Origin: Mesorhizobium sp. B2-1-1
GTDB lineage: Bacteria > Pseudomonadota > Alphaproteobacteria > Rhizobiales > Rhizobiaceae
NCBI RefSeq assembly: GCF_006442975.2
Contig: NZ_CP083954.1
Coordinates: 2,363,501 to 2,427,500 of the forward strand
Direction: 5' to 3'
Length of the DNA: 64,000 nucleotides
Shown here: positions 1 through 7,967 of the stretch, in pieces
Layout: the number at the start of each line of letters is the position of its first letter
Position numbering within the stretch: position 1 is the stretch's first letter
Translations under genes and position numbers: made by a program
Notes under the pieces: generated by a model
The model's database searches: none
The model's input: the letters and a program-made list of their open reading frames with translations, nothing else
What the model was told of the DNA's origin: nothing

Positions 1-828
1 TTTCGCCATCCCGTACCCCAGCTTGGCGGCGTCACTTTCGTGGCCGAGCCCAACCAGTATCGCGGCATACACGGCGAAGGCTTGCAGCCCTATCTCGACG
101 AGGTCGAGCGCGCCATAGCGAGCTCGACCAGCGGCCGGCTGGCCGGCATGATTATCGAGCCGGTGCAGGGCTATGGCGGCATCGTGCCGATGCCGGCGGG
201 CTACATCGCCGGCGCTGTCGAGCGTGTCCGCGCGGCCGGCGGTCTCTGTATCATTGATGAAGTGCAATCCGGTGTCGCCCGAACCGGCGATGCCTTCTGG
301 GCGTTTGAATCCCATGGCATTGTGCCCGATATCGTCGTCGTCGCCAAAGGTGTGGGTAACGGCATCCCTCTCGGCGCGGTCATCGCCAAGCGAGATGTCG
401 CTGAATCCATGGCCGATAAATTTCTGTTCCACACCTATGGCGCCAATCCGGTGGCATGCGCGGCCGGTCGAGCCGTCCTAAAGGTCATAAAAGAGGAACG
501 ACTCCAAGAGAACGCCCGGGATGTCGGCGCGGTGCTCAAGGGTCGCCTTAACGACATGAAGGAGCGCTTTCCAATCATCGGGGATGTCAGGGGCCGCGGG
601 CTTATGCTCGCGATCGAACTTGTCAAGGACCGCGCGACAAAAGAGCCGGCGCCGGAGGAGACCCTCGCTATCTTCGAGGAAACGCGCCGCAACGGCCTCG
701 TCGCCAGCCGCTCGGGACCGTACCGCAACGTCATCCGCATGTGTCCGCCGCTTTGCTTGGCAATGTCCGATATCGAGGACGTCGTCGACCGCTTCGAAAA
801 AAGCTTTGCGGCATTCAGCGGTCAATAA
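1..828 (+). CDS. Class III PLP-dependent aminotransferase (5' end missing)
   Basis: The reading frame is already open at base 1, so the N-terminal part lies outside the window; 275 residues remain. The fragment carries the class III hallmarks: the cofactor-contacting IIDEVQSG stretch (Asp near fragment residue 86) and VAKGVGNGIPLG with the Schiff-base Lys near residue 116 (codon about 346-348). It resembles the AGXT2-like branch (alanine-glyoxylate or 3-aminoisobutyrate-type omega-aminotransferases). It presumably moves an amino group from an amine or beta/omega-amino acid to pyruvate or glyoxylate in the cytoplasm. It may belong to an upstream operon. The integrase relic separates it from the next gene, so membership in the MocR-controlled set is unproven. 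The exact substrate cannot be read from the sequence. Confidence 0.9.
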   Translation, partial: FRHPVPQLGGVTFVAEPNQYRGIHGEGLQPYLDEVERAIASSTSGRLAGMIIEPVQGYGGIVPMPAGYIAGAVERVRAAGGLCIIDEVQSGVARTGDAFWAFESHGIVPDIVVVAKGVGNGIPLGAVIAKRDVAESMADKFLFHTYGANPVACAAGRAVLKVIKEERLQENARDVGAVLKGRLNDMKERFPIIGDVRGRGLMLAIELVKDRATKEPAPEETLAIFEETRRNGLVASRSGPYRNVIRMCPPLCLAMSDIEDVVDRFEKSFAAFSGQ

Positions 829-969
829 CGGTTCCTGTGCTCGGAGGGGCACAAACCTTTGGCGGCGGCTGAGCAGCAGAGAGAATCATTCGGAAAGGAC
901 CGGGCCCGCCCAAACCGGCTCTGTCGACGTGCGGAGGCTGAGCTGTCAGAAACATGCTTGTTGGATTGA

Positions 970-1092
970 GGTCAGTTATCCTCTGCGAGCCATCCAGACT
1001 TGCTCGGTCATAGCAAGATCGTGAACACGGTCCGCTATCTGGGAGTCGATGTAGAAGATGCTCTCGAACTTGCCGAGGCAACTGAGGTGTGA
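970..1092 (+). pseudogene. C-terminal relic of a tyrosine-recombinase/integrase
   Basis: A frame closing with TGA at 1090-1092 reads HPDLLGHSKIVNTVRYLGVD followed by VEDALELAEATEV. This is the typical end of a phage-type integrase: LLGHS.I..T.RYL contains the active-site His and the nucleophilic Tyr region. The frame is interrupted upstream by a stop at 967-969, and no catalytic Arg box is visible, so only the last 40 or so codons survive. It is probably the scar of an integrated element. A hairpin follows directly. Confidence 0.65.
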
Positions 1093-1099
1093 TCAAGAG

Positions 1100-1124
1100 C
1101 GGCTCCACTTCACGAGTGGAGCCG
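1100..1124 (+). terminator. Hairpin after the integrase relic
   Basis: A perfect 10-bp stem, CGGCTCCACT (1100-1109) and AGTGGAGCCG (1115-1124), encloses a 5-nt loop, eight bases after the relic's stop codon. No T tract follows, so it is a weak or inherited terminator at best. Its position fits the old 3' end of the integrase gene. Confidence 0.45.
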
Positions 1125-1315
1125 TGAACAATTTGCGCGTGCATCTCGGCCATTTGGTGCACGCTGCCAGTGGCTGAAAGCTGGCATTCGACGCATGCAG
1201 AGAAGGCTTTCTGCTCATCGTTCGTCATGTGATAGGGTGATTTCAATTCGATAGGAAGATCATCCTTATGGCTGCGTCGCCGCTCGTGAGGTCCCGCCGT
1301 AGCCGGTGAACAGAC
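1125..1315. other. Non-coding stretch upstream of the MocR gene
   Basis: No convincing gene is seen on the + strand. A minus-strand frame beginning at ATG 1228 (MTNDEQKAFSACVECQLS...) has protein-like composition, but it lacks a ribosome site and runs into the integrase relic, so it is not called. The stretch presumably holds the promoter of the regulator at 1316. Confidence 0.4.
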
Positions 1316-2797
1316 ATGCACGCTTTCAACTATCCCAGCTGGAACAGGATCGTCTTCGACCGCAGCCGTGGCACGCCGTTGAACGAGCAACTTTTCGAGC
1401 AGTTGCGCCGCTGGATACGGGATGGCATCGTGGCGCCAGGAGCGCGCCTGCCGCCAAGCCGCGTCATGGCCGAGGAACTCGGGCTCTCGCGCAACACCGT
1501 TGTCCTCGCCTATGAGCGACTTGCCACGGAGGGCTATGTCGCACGTCGGATCGGCGCCGGCACCTTCGTCGAAACCATGCTGCCGGAAGACAATCACCCC
1601 CGAGCCGAGACGGCGGTCATACCGGTGTCAGGTCCAAATGCGCTCCCGGCACCCTCGCGCCGCGGCCAGGCGCTGCTCGACATGAACCTGCCAGCCGAAC
1701 GCATCGAGACCTACGATCTCAGCGCCGGCGTGCCGGCGCTGAACGAGTTCCCCTATGACGAGTTCGCTCAGATCGCTAGCCGCCGCTGGCGCGAGCACGC
1801 CAGCGCCCACACCGGCTATGACTATTCGCGCGGCGCGCCACTGCTGGCCACCCGCATCGCGGGCTATCTGGCGGAGGCTAAAGCGATCAACTGTCGTCCC
1901 GAACAGATCATCGTCATCGGCAATACGCTGCAAGCGGCCGCTCTCGCGTCTCATGTTCTGCTCGACCGCGGCGACACCGTTCTGGTCGAGGATCCTTGCC
2001 ACATGCCCGAGATCGCCACGCTGGAAGCCTTCGGCCTTGTCACCGTTCCCGCCCCGCTCGACAGGCAAGGCTTCGATACAGAAGCCGCCGGCGTGATGGT
2101 CCGAGAGGCGCGTATGGCCGTTGTCTCCCCGACCGAGCAATGGCCGTTCGGCTGCACGATGACATCGGATCGCCGGCAAAAGCTGCTTGATTGGGCGGCG
2201 GACCGGCCCGGCTGGATATTCGAGGATGATTCCAATAGCGAGATCCGCTGGTCGGGCGAAGCGCAGACGACGCTCTACGCGCGCGATCCGCGGCGGGTCA
2301 TCTATGCCGGCTCGTTCAACCGCATGCTGGCGCCCGGCCTGCGGCTCGCCTATTTGATCGCGCCGATGCCGCTGGTCGAGGCGTTCGCCCTCGCCCAGCG
2401 TATTTTCTCCTTCTACGCACCGCTACCGGACCAGGCGCTGGTCGCCGACTTCATGGACCAGGGGCGACTCGCCTCGCACCTTCGGCGTATGCGCACCATC
2501 TACCGCGATCGCGCCGCCTGCCTGACACAATGCCTGCGCGCAAAGCTGCGAGACGGCTTCGACGTTCCCGACGTTCACGCCGGCCTGCACCTGACCGTCC
2601 ACGCACGCGAACCGTTTGACGACGTGGCCGTGTCGCGAACACTGCTCCAGAAGGGGCTGGACTGCCCACCACTCTCGCGCTACGCACGCCGGGAAACCAA
2701 GCCGAGGGGTCTTGTGCTGGGCTTCGGCAACACGTCGGTCCGCCGCATCCCGCGTTGCGTCGACATCCTCGCGCAGACTATCCTCGAACACGGTTGA
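1316..2797 (+). CDS. MocR/GabR-family regulator (GntR HTH + aminotransferase-like domain)
   Basis: The 493-residue protein has an N-terminal winged helix (about residues 15-80: LNEQLFEQLRRWIRDG, LPPSRVMAEELGLSRNTVV, then EGYVARRIGAGTFV). This is fused to a fold-type-I aminotransferase-like domain (about 125-490), the length and layout of MocR/GabR/PdxR regulators. These proteins sense PLP or PLP-amino acid adducts. Known members keep a Lys in the T-F-S-K motif; here the aligned stretch is SFNR, with Arg at residue 336 (codon 2321-2323), although the flanks (RVIYAG before, LAPGLRLAYL after) align well. It lies just upstream of, and co-directional with, the ABC/PLP-enzyme operon it probably controls. 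ATG 1316 is chosen because the HTH begins shortly afterwards. Confidence 0.9.
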   Translation: MHAFNYPSWNRIVFDRSRGTPLNEQLFEQLRRWIRDGIVAPGARLPPSRVMAEELGLSRNTVVLAYERLATEGYVARRIGAGTFVETMLPEDNHPRAETAVIPVSGPNALPAPSRRGQALLDMNLPAERIETYDLSAGVPALNEFPYDEFAQIASRRWREHASAHTGYDYSRGAPLLATRIAGYLAEAKAINCRPEQIIVIGNTLQAAALASHVLLDRGDTVLVEDPCHMPEIATLEAFGLVTVPAPLDRQGFDTEAAGVMVREARMAVVSPTEQWPFGCTMTSDRRQKLLDWAADRPGWIFEDDSNSEIRWSGEAQTTLYARDPRRVIYAGSFNRMLAPGLRLAYLIAPMPLVEAFALAQRIFSFYAPLPDQALVADFMDQGRLASHLRRMRTIYRDRAACLTQCLRAKLRDGFDVPDVHAGLHLTVHAREPFDDVAVSRTLLQKGLDCPPLSRYARRETKPRGLVLGFGNTSVRRIPRCVDILAQTILEHG

Positions 2798-2920
2798 CGA
2801 CGCATTCACAGCCCACGGGACTGGAATTGGTCCGCTGCCCGTCGGCGAAATTGGCTCTTTGGGCAGCCGCGCTTCCGGGACAATCTCCGTGTCCAGCCGA
2901 TCGGGAGGCAAGGGCACCAA

Positions 2921-3691
2921 GTGGACATGGACCAAAACACCGTCCTGCGGGCAAATAACATCCGTAAGAGCTTCGGCGCTCTGGAAGTCTTGAAAGGCGT
3001 CGACCTGGTCGCCCATGCCCATGACGTGATCACCATGATCGGCGCCAGCGGGTCGGGCAAGAGCACCTTCCTGCGCTGCATGAATCTTCTGGAAATTCCC
3101 GACGCCGGCACGATCGCGGTGGAAGGCGAGGAATTGACGCTGGATCGCAGTTCGGGGCGCGCGAAGCTGAATGCGCGCCAGATCAATCGCATCCGCAGCC
3201 GCATCGGCATGGTCTTCCAGAGCTTCAATCTGTGGAGCCAGCGCACCGTGCTCGACAACGTGATGCTTGCACCGATGAAGGTGCTCGGCCTGTCCAAACA
3301 GGAGGCCCGGCAGCGAGCCGGGGCCTATCTCGCCAAGGTCGGGCTGTTCGAGAAGCGCGACCACTACCCCGCGCATATTTCCGGCGGCCAGCAGCAGCGC
3401 GTCGGCATCGCCCGCGCGCTGGCGATGGAGCCGAAGCTGATGCTGTTCGACGAGCCGACCTCCGCGCTCGACCCGGAACTGGTCGGCGAGGTGCTCTCGG
3501 TCATGCGCACGCTCGCCGAAGAAGGACGCACGATGATCGTCGTCACCCATGAAATAGGTTTCGCGCGCGAGATCTCGCGCGAGGTGCTCTTTCTCCACCA
3601 GGGCATGGTGGAGGAGCGTGGCCCGCCGGGACAGGTTCTCGGCGATCCGCAATCGGCGCGCTGCCGGGCCTTCCTGCAGCGCGTTCTTTGA
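2921..3691 (+). CDS. Polar amino-acid ABC transporter, ATP-binding subunit
   Basis: The 256-residue protein is of the HisP/GlnQ/OccP type. Walker A is GASGSGKST (around residue 45), the Q-loop is MVFQSFNLW, the ABC signature is SGGQQQR, Walker B is LMLFDEPTSALDP and the switch His is in VVTHE. It hydrolyses ATP to drive the two inner-membrane permeases encoded downstream. The first possible start is GTG 2921; ATG 2927 is an equally good alternative, with GGAGG near 2903-2907. It is the first gene of the transport operon, about 120 bp after the regulator and 22 bp before the binding-protein gene. The family is certain; the transported substrate is not, as members carry basic, polar or modified amino acids. 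Confidence 0.95.
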   Translation: MDMDQNTVLRANNIRKSFGALEVLKGVDLVAHAHDVITMIGASGSGKSTFLRCMNLLEIPDAGTIAVEGEELTLDRSSGRAKLNARQINRIRSRIGMVFQSFNLWSQRTVLDNVMLAPMKVLGLSKQEARQRAGAYLAKVGLFEKRDHYPAHISGGQQQRVGIARALAMEPKLMLFDEPTSALDPELVGEVLSVMRTLAEEGRTMIVVTHEIGFAREISREVLFLHQGMVEERGPPGQVLGDPQSARCRAFLQRVL

Positions 3692-3713
3692 ACAGGACAA
3701 ACAACAGGGGAAC

Positions 3714-4508
3714 ATGATGAAAAAACTTGTCTTGATGCTTGCGGCCGGCCTCGCCGCCTTCGCCACGCAGGTCTCGGCGCGCGACCTGCGCGTCGGCAGT
3801 GAATGCACATACCCGCCGTTCAACTACAAGGACGCGAACGGCGAGTTGCGCGGCTTCGACATCGATGTCGCGAAGGAAGTTGTCAAGCGCCTCGGCGCCG
3901 ACGCCTCCTTTGTCTGCATGCCTTTCGATTCGCTTATTCCGGGCCTTGTCGCCGGCAAGTTCGATCTTCTCGCCGCGTCGATGTCGATCACCGACGAGCG
4001 CAAGAAGAGCATCGACTTTTCGATCCCGTACCGCTCCTCCACCGCCCGGTTCGTCGGTCCGGACGGAAGCGATGCCAAGCCGCTGACGGACGACGGCAAG
4101 CCCAACCCCGATGGTCTCAAGGGCAAGACCATCGGGATCGAGCGTGCCTCAACTTACGAGAACTACATGCGAGACAACTTTCCTGAGGCCACGATCCAGC
4201 TCTACGACACGGCCGACAACATGCTGCTCGACCTGACCTCGAAGCGGACCGATCTCGTCTTCGCCGGCCCGATCAAGCTCGCCAACGACTTCCTCAACAA
4301 GGACCGAGGCAAGGGTTACAAATTCATCGGTCCGGAGATCAAGGACGTGAAGTATTTCGGGCCAGGCGTGGGCATCGGCATGCGCAAGGACGATGCCGGC
4401 CTTCGCGACGAGCTCGACAAGGCGATGAAGGCCATGATCGACGACGGCACGTTCAAGACCATCAACGACAAGTACTGGTCGTTCAGCGTGCTGCCGGCAT
4501 CGAACTAG
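3714..4508 (+). CDS. Periplasmic amino-acid-binding protein of the ABC transporter
   Basis: The 264-residue family 3 solute-binding protein has a signal peptide (MMKKLVLMLAAGLAAFATQVSA, cleavage probably before RDLRV). The mature start LRVGSECTYPPFNY and GFDIDVAKEV are typical of LAO/HisJ-like proteins that bind arginine, lysine, ornithine, octopine or similar. ATG 3714 sits behind ACAGGGGAAC, a usable ribosome site; an upstream extension of the frame overlaps the ATPase gene and has no signal sequence. A strong hairpin follows the stop, which would favour high binding-protein expression relative to the permeases. The ligand cannot be assigned by inspection. Confidence 0.93.
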   Translation: MMKKLVLMLAAGLAAFATQVSARDLRVGSECTYPPFNYKDANGELRGFDIDVAKEVVKRLGADASFVCMPFDSLIPGLVAGKFDLLAASMSITDERKKSIDFSIPYRSSTARFVGPDGSDAKPLTDDGKPNPDGLKGKTIGIERASTYENYMRDNFPEATIQLYDTADNMLLDLTSKRTDLVFAGPIKLANDFLNKDRGKGYKFIGPEIKDVKYFGPGVGIGMRKDDAGLRDELDKAMKAMIDDGTFKTINDKYWSFSVLPASN

Positions 4509-4527
4509 GCCGAGCCGTACGGTTCAT

Positions 4528-4565
4528 CGCCGGCCATTTCACCCGATGGCCGGCGTCTTTCTTCT
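4528..4565 (+). terminator. Intra-operon terminator/attenuator after the binding-protein gene
   Basis: A perfect 10-bp GC-rich stem, CGCCGGCCAT (4528-4537) and ATGGCCGGCG (4546-4555), has an 8-nt loop and is followed by TCTTTCTTCTT. It lies between the binding-protein stop (4508) and the first permease (4586). It has the form of a factor-independent terminator or 3' mRNA stabiliser. Such elements usually raise binding-protein output and let only part of the transcripts continue. Confidence 0.7.
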
Positions 4566-4585
4566 TGCCACCGCAGGAGCGGCAG

Positions 4586-5284
4586 ATGGACATTTTCCAG
4601 GGATGGGGTTTGGAGGTCGCGCGCGGGCTCATGACCACCGTCGAGGTCGCGCTGCTGTCGCTGGCGGTCGGCCTCGTTTGGGGCATTCTCGGCGCGCTGG
4701 CACAGCTCTCCTCGAACTGTGTGCTGCGCGCCATCGGCCGGGGCTTCACTCTGGTCGTGCGCGGCACGCCCGAACTCCTCATCATCCTCATCGCCTATTT
4801 CGGCGGCACGGTGGCCCTGACCGGCTTGGCGAAGATGATTGACCCCAGCATCCGCTTTCTCGAAGTGCCGGCGATGCCGGCCGGCGTCTTCGCGCTCAGC
4901 CTGGTCTTCGGCGGCTACGCGGCCGAGGTGCTGCGCGGCGCCTATCTCGCCATTCCCAAGGGCGAGATCGAGGCGGCAGATGCCTTCGGCATGTCGGCCG
5001 CGACCAGCTTCATCCACATCCGCCTGCCGCTGATGTGGCGCTACGCGCTGCCCGGCCTCGGCAACAACTGGATCTCGCTCATCAAGGACACGTCGCTTAT
5101 CTCCATCGTCGGGCTGGAGGAGCTGATGCGCATCTCCACCATGGCGACGCAGGTCAATGGCGAACCCTTCCGCTTCTACCTCGCCGCGGCGCTGATCTAC
5201 CTCCTGCTCACCATACTGAACACCTCGATTGTCGACGCGCTGGAACGGCGTGCGACGCGCGGCGAGAGGAAGCTGGCGCGATGA
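4586..5284 (+). CDS. Amino-acid ABC transporter permease (HisQ-like)
   Basis: The 232-residue inner-membrane subunit starts at ATG 4586, eight bases after GGAG (CAGGAGCGGCAG). It has about five hydrophobic segments and the family-specific region RGTPELLIILIAYFGG near residue 60. The EAA loop is GEIEAADAFGMSAATSFIHIRLP, which contacts the ATPase. It pairs with the following permease, whose ATG overlaps this stop (ATGA at 5281-5284), so the two are translationally coupled. A longer form from TTG 4565 is possible but would lose the ribosome site. HisQ/HisM-type permeases work as heterodimers for basic or opine-like amino acids. Confidence 0.93.
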   Translation: MDIFQGWGLEVARGLMTTVEVALLSLAVGLVWGILGALAQLSSNCVLRAIGRGFTLVVRGTPELLIILIAYFGGTVALTGLAKMIDPSIRFLEVPAMPAGVFALSLVFGGYAAEVLRGAYLAIPKGEIEAADAFGMSAATSFIHIRLPLMWRYALPGLGNNWISLIKDTSLISIVGLEELMRISTMATQVNGEPFRFYLAAALIYLLLTILNTSIVDALERRATRGERKLAR

Positions 5285-6015
5285 ACTTCGAGCTTATGGT
5301 CGAGAGCCTGCCGGCGCTGCTGTCGGCCACCGTCACGACGATCGAACTGCTCGTCGCCTCACTCTTCTGCGGCATGGCGGTGGCACTTCCCGTCGCCATC
5401 CTGCGCGTCAGCGGCCCGGCGCCGGTGCGCCTCCTGCTGCACTGGTACATCTACTTCTTCCGCGGCACGCCGCTCCTGGTCCAGATCTTCCTTGTCTATT
5501 ACGGTCTCGCCCAGCTCGAGGTCGTTCGCGACAGCTTTCTGTGGCCATATCTGCGCCAGGCCTGGGTGTGCGCCATTCTGACCTTCAGCCTGAACACGGC
5601 CGCCTACACCGCCTACATCCTGCGCGGCGCCATCGAGGCGGTGCCAGCCGGTGAGATCGAGGCGGCGCGTGCCTGCGGCATGTCGACGGCGTTGACCTAC
5701 CGCACGATCATCCTGCCGGGCGCCTTCCGCATCGCCCTGCCGGCTTACGGCAACGAGGTGGTCAGCATGCTGAAATCCACATCACTCGCCTCGACCATCA
5801 CCGTCATGGAGCTGACCGGCGCCGCCAACACGATCGTCGCCCGCACCTTCGCGCCCTATGAGCTCTTCATCACCGCGGCGCTTATCTACCTCACCATTAC
5901 CTACGTGCTCACCACGGCGTTGCGCGCCCTCGAATACAGGCTTTCACGACACACGCGTCCTCTGGACGAACCCGCAACCCCACTCATAGAGGGAGCCGAC
6001 AATGCCGGCATCTGA
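5281..6015 (+). CDS. Amino-acid ABC transporter permease (HisM-like)
   Basis: The 244-residue second permease subunit starts at ATG 5281 inside the previous stop codon. Hallmarks are YFFRGTPLLVQIFLVYYG near residue 60 and the EAA loop PAGEIEAARACGMSTALTY, with about five transmembrane helices. Together with the HisQ-like protein it forms the translocation pore. Its 3' end overlaps the phosphatase gene by 14 bases, tying the transporter to the metabolic genes. A longer upstream frame exists, but it lies wholly within the previous permease gene and is not used. Confidence 0.93.
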   Translation: MNFELMVESLPALLSATVTTIELLVASLFCGMAVALPVAILRVSGPAPVRLLLHWYIYFFRGTPLLVQIFLVYYGLAQLEVVRDSFLWPYLRQAWVCAILTFSLNTAAYTAYILRGAIEAVPAGEIEAARACGMSTALTYRTIILPGAFRIALPAYGNEVVSMLKSTSLASTITVMELTGAANTIVARTFAPYELFITAALIYLTITYVLTTALRALEYRLSRHTRPLDEPATPLIEGADNAGI

Positions 6016-6811
6016 CCCCAAGACCTTTACGGCTTTCGCCGGTTCGCTGGCAGACGTCAGCCGGGCGACAATCCAGGAAGCGCTCAGCGAGCAACACGGC
6101 TTCGTTTCCAAGGGCGATGCAAGCCCTGTCACCGCGGTAGACCGGGAGGTCGAGGAGAGGCTGCGCGCGCGCATCCAGGAGGCGTATCCCGACCACGGCA
6201 TCCTCGGCGAGGAATTTGGGTCCGTCGGCCTCGACGCGGAATGGGTCTGGGTCATCGATCCGATCGACGGCACCAAAGCCTTCATCACCGGCATTCCGAC
6301 CTTCGGCACGCTGATCGCGCTGGCCCGCAACGGCGTTCCCATGCTCGGGGTCATCGACAATCCCGTCACCAACGAGCGCTGGCTGGGCGCCGACGGTTCG
6401 CCGACCACCCTCAACGGCAAGCCCGTACGCACGCGCGCCTGCCAGGACCTTAGCGAGGCCCTTGTCGGCAACGGCAACCCGGAATCCTTCGACGACAAGG
6501 ATACGGCCGCCTACAAGAGGCTGCGCCGCCAGGTGCGCTGGAGCGTCTATGGCGGCGGTTGCCATGCCTATGGCCGCGTCGCCGACGGCGCGCTGGACAT
6601 CAATGTGGACGGGGGGCTGGACGCCTTCGATTATTGCGCGCTGATCCCGATCGTGCGTAACGCCGGTGGCGTCATGACCGACTGGCAGGGCGGCGAGCTG
6701 ACGATCCGTTCCGGCCGCCGTTCCGTCGTGGCCAGCGCCACACCTGAGTTGCACAGAACTGTGCTAGGCATCCTGGCCAACGCGACCTCACCGGCCCGCG
6801 CGGCTTCCTGA
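6002..6811 (+). CDS. Inositol-monophosphatase-family phosphatase (HisN-like)
   Basis: The 269-residue protein shows the three metal-site motifs of the Mg2+-dependent IMPase superfamily: GILGEEFG (Glu pair near residue 65), WVIDPIDGTKAF (near residue 84) and the late FDYCALIPIVRNAGG. It hydrolyses a phosphomonoester. Overall it resembles alphaproteobacterial histidinol-phosphatase-like HisN proteins more than SuhB. In this operon it may act on a phosphorylated amino acid or amino alcohol rather than in histidine synthesis. ATG 6002 overlaps the permease 3' end by 14 bp. The family is sure; the substrate is unknown. Confidence 0.88.
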   Translation: MPASDPKTFTAFAGSLADVSRATIQEALSEQHGFVSKGDASPVTAVDREVEERLRARIQEAYPDHGILGEEFGSVGLDAEWVWVIDPIDGTKAFITGIPTFGTLIALARNGVPMLGVIDNPVTNERWLGADGSPTTLNGKPVRTRACQDLSEALVGNGNPESFDDKDTAAYKRLRRQVRWSVYGGGCHAYGRVADGALDINVDGGLDAFDYCALIPIVRNAGGVMTDWQGGELTIRSGRRSVVASATPELHRTVLGILANATSPARAAS

Positions 6812-6831
6812 AGAAGAGGAATCGTACACAC

Positions 6832-7956
6832 ATGCAGATCGAAGAATTCACCCTCGAACGCATCCAGTCGCTCTACGAGAACATCGTCGAGTACAACCTC
6901 TCCGATAGCGGGGTACACCCCTATTCGCTCAACGAACTGCTGAGCCCGGAGGAACGCGAAAAGGTGCTTGCCGCCGAACTCGGTTACGGCTGGACGAACG
7001 GTGCCGTCGTCCTTCGCGAGGCGATCGCGGCCACATACAAGAATCGTACGGTCGACGAGGTGATGGTCACCAACGGCTCGGCCGAAGCCAATTTTCTGAT
7101 GGCGATGACGCTGCTGGAGCCGGGCGACGAGATCATCGTCGTCGTCCCCAACTACCTGCAGATCAGGGGATGGGCGAAGGCGCTCGGCGCGGTGGTACGT
7201 GATGTGCCGCTGCGCGAGGAACTGGGCTGGCTGCCCGATCCGGCCGACATCCGCGCGGCGATTTCGCCCCGCACCAAGGTCATCACGCTCTGCACGCCCA
7301 ACAATCCGACCGGACGCGTGGTGCCGGCGGACCTGCTCGGGGAAATTGTGGCCATCGCACGCACCAACGGCATCTGGCTACATACGGACGAGGTCTACAA
7401 GGGAGCCGAATACGGTACCCTCGAGCCGCCGAGCAGCGTCGACCTTTATGAGAAAGCCATCGTCACCAGCGGCTTGTCGAAGGCGATGGCGATGCCGGGC
7501 CTGCGCATCGGCTGGCTGGTCGGCCCCGCTGCCGAGATCTATGCCTCCTGGCAGCGCAAGGACTATACCTCCATCACTACCGGCGCGGTCAGCGAACTGG
7601 TCGCGTCGATGGTGTTGCAGCCGGCGCGCCGCAAGGCGATCCTCGACCGCAGCCGGGACCTCCTGTCACGCAATGTCGACATGATGGTGCGCTGGGTCCG
7701 CGCCAACGAGGGGCTGGTCTCGCTGGCGCCGCCGCAGGCAGGCGGCATGGCATTCGTGCGCTATCACTTGCCGATAAATTCGACCGAGCTGGCGCATCGC
7801 GTCAAGGACGAGCAGGGCGTGCTTGTCGCGCCGGGCGACGTCTACGGCATGGACGGCTATTTCCGCGTCGGCATCGGCGCGCCGGCGCATGTCCTGGAAG
7901 GCGGGTTGGAACGTGTGCAGCTCTTCCTGCGCGGCCTTGCCCGCTCGGCGGCCTGA
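6832..7956 (+). CDS. Class I/II PLP-dependent aminotransferase
   Basis: This is a 374-residue fold-type-I enzyme. Seen motifs are NPTG (CTPNNPTGRVV), DEVYKG (the Asp that pairs with the pyridine nitrogen), SGLSKAMAMPGLRIGW with the Schiff-base Lys, and a C-terminal Arg in FRVGIG. The N-terminal EYNLSDSGVHP opening is shared with the aminotransferase at 11241, so the operon holds two distant paralogues. The overall type reminds me of the capreomycidine-synthase (VioD)/MalY-like branch, whose members can perform beta/gamma-eliminations or cyclisations rather than simple transamination. It lies 20 bp after the phosphatase. The exact reaction is open. Confidence 0.88.
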   Translation: MQIEEFTLERIQSLYENIVEYNLSDSGVHPYSLNELLSPEEREKVLAAELGYGWTNGAVVLREAIAATYKNRTVDEVMVTNGSAEANFLMAMTLLEPGDEIIVVVPNYLQIRGWAKALGAVVRDVPLREELGWLPDPADIRAAISPRTKVITLCTPNNPTGRVVPADLLGEIVAIARTNGIWLHTDEVYKGAEYGTLEPPSSVDLYEKAIVTSGLSKAMAMPGLRIGWLVGPAAEIYASWQRKDYTSITTGAVSELVASMVLQPARRKAILDRSRDLLSRNVDMMVRWVRANEGLVSLAPPQAGGMAFVRYHLPINSTELAHRVKDEQGVLVAPGDVYGMDGYFRVGIGAPAHVLEGGLERVQLFLRGLARSAA

Positions 7957-7967
7957 ACGGAACGACC

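Noticed and set aside
2423..3823. Long minus-strand frame antisense to the MocR end and the ABC ATPase
   Set aside because: The + strand genes have complete family motifs; the antisense product is low-complexity and motif-free.
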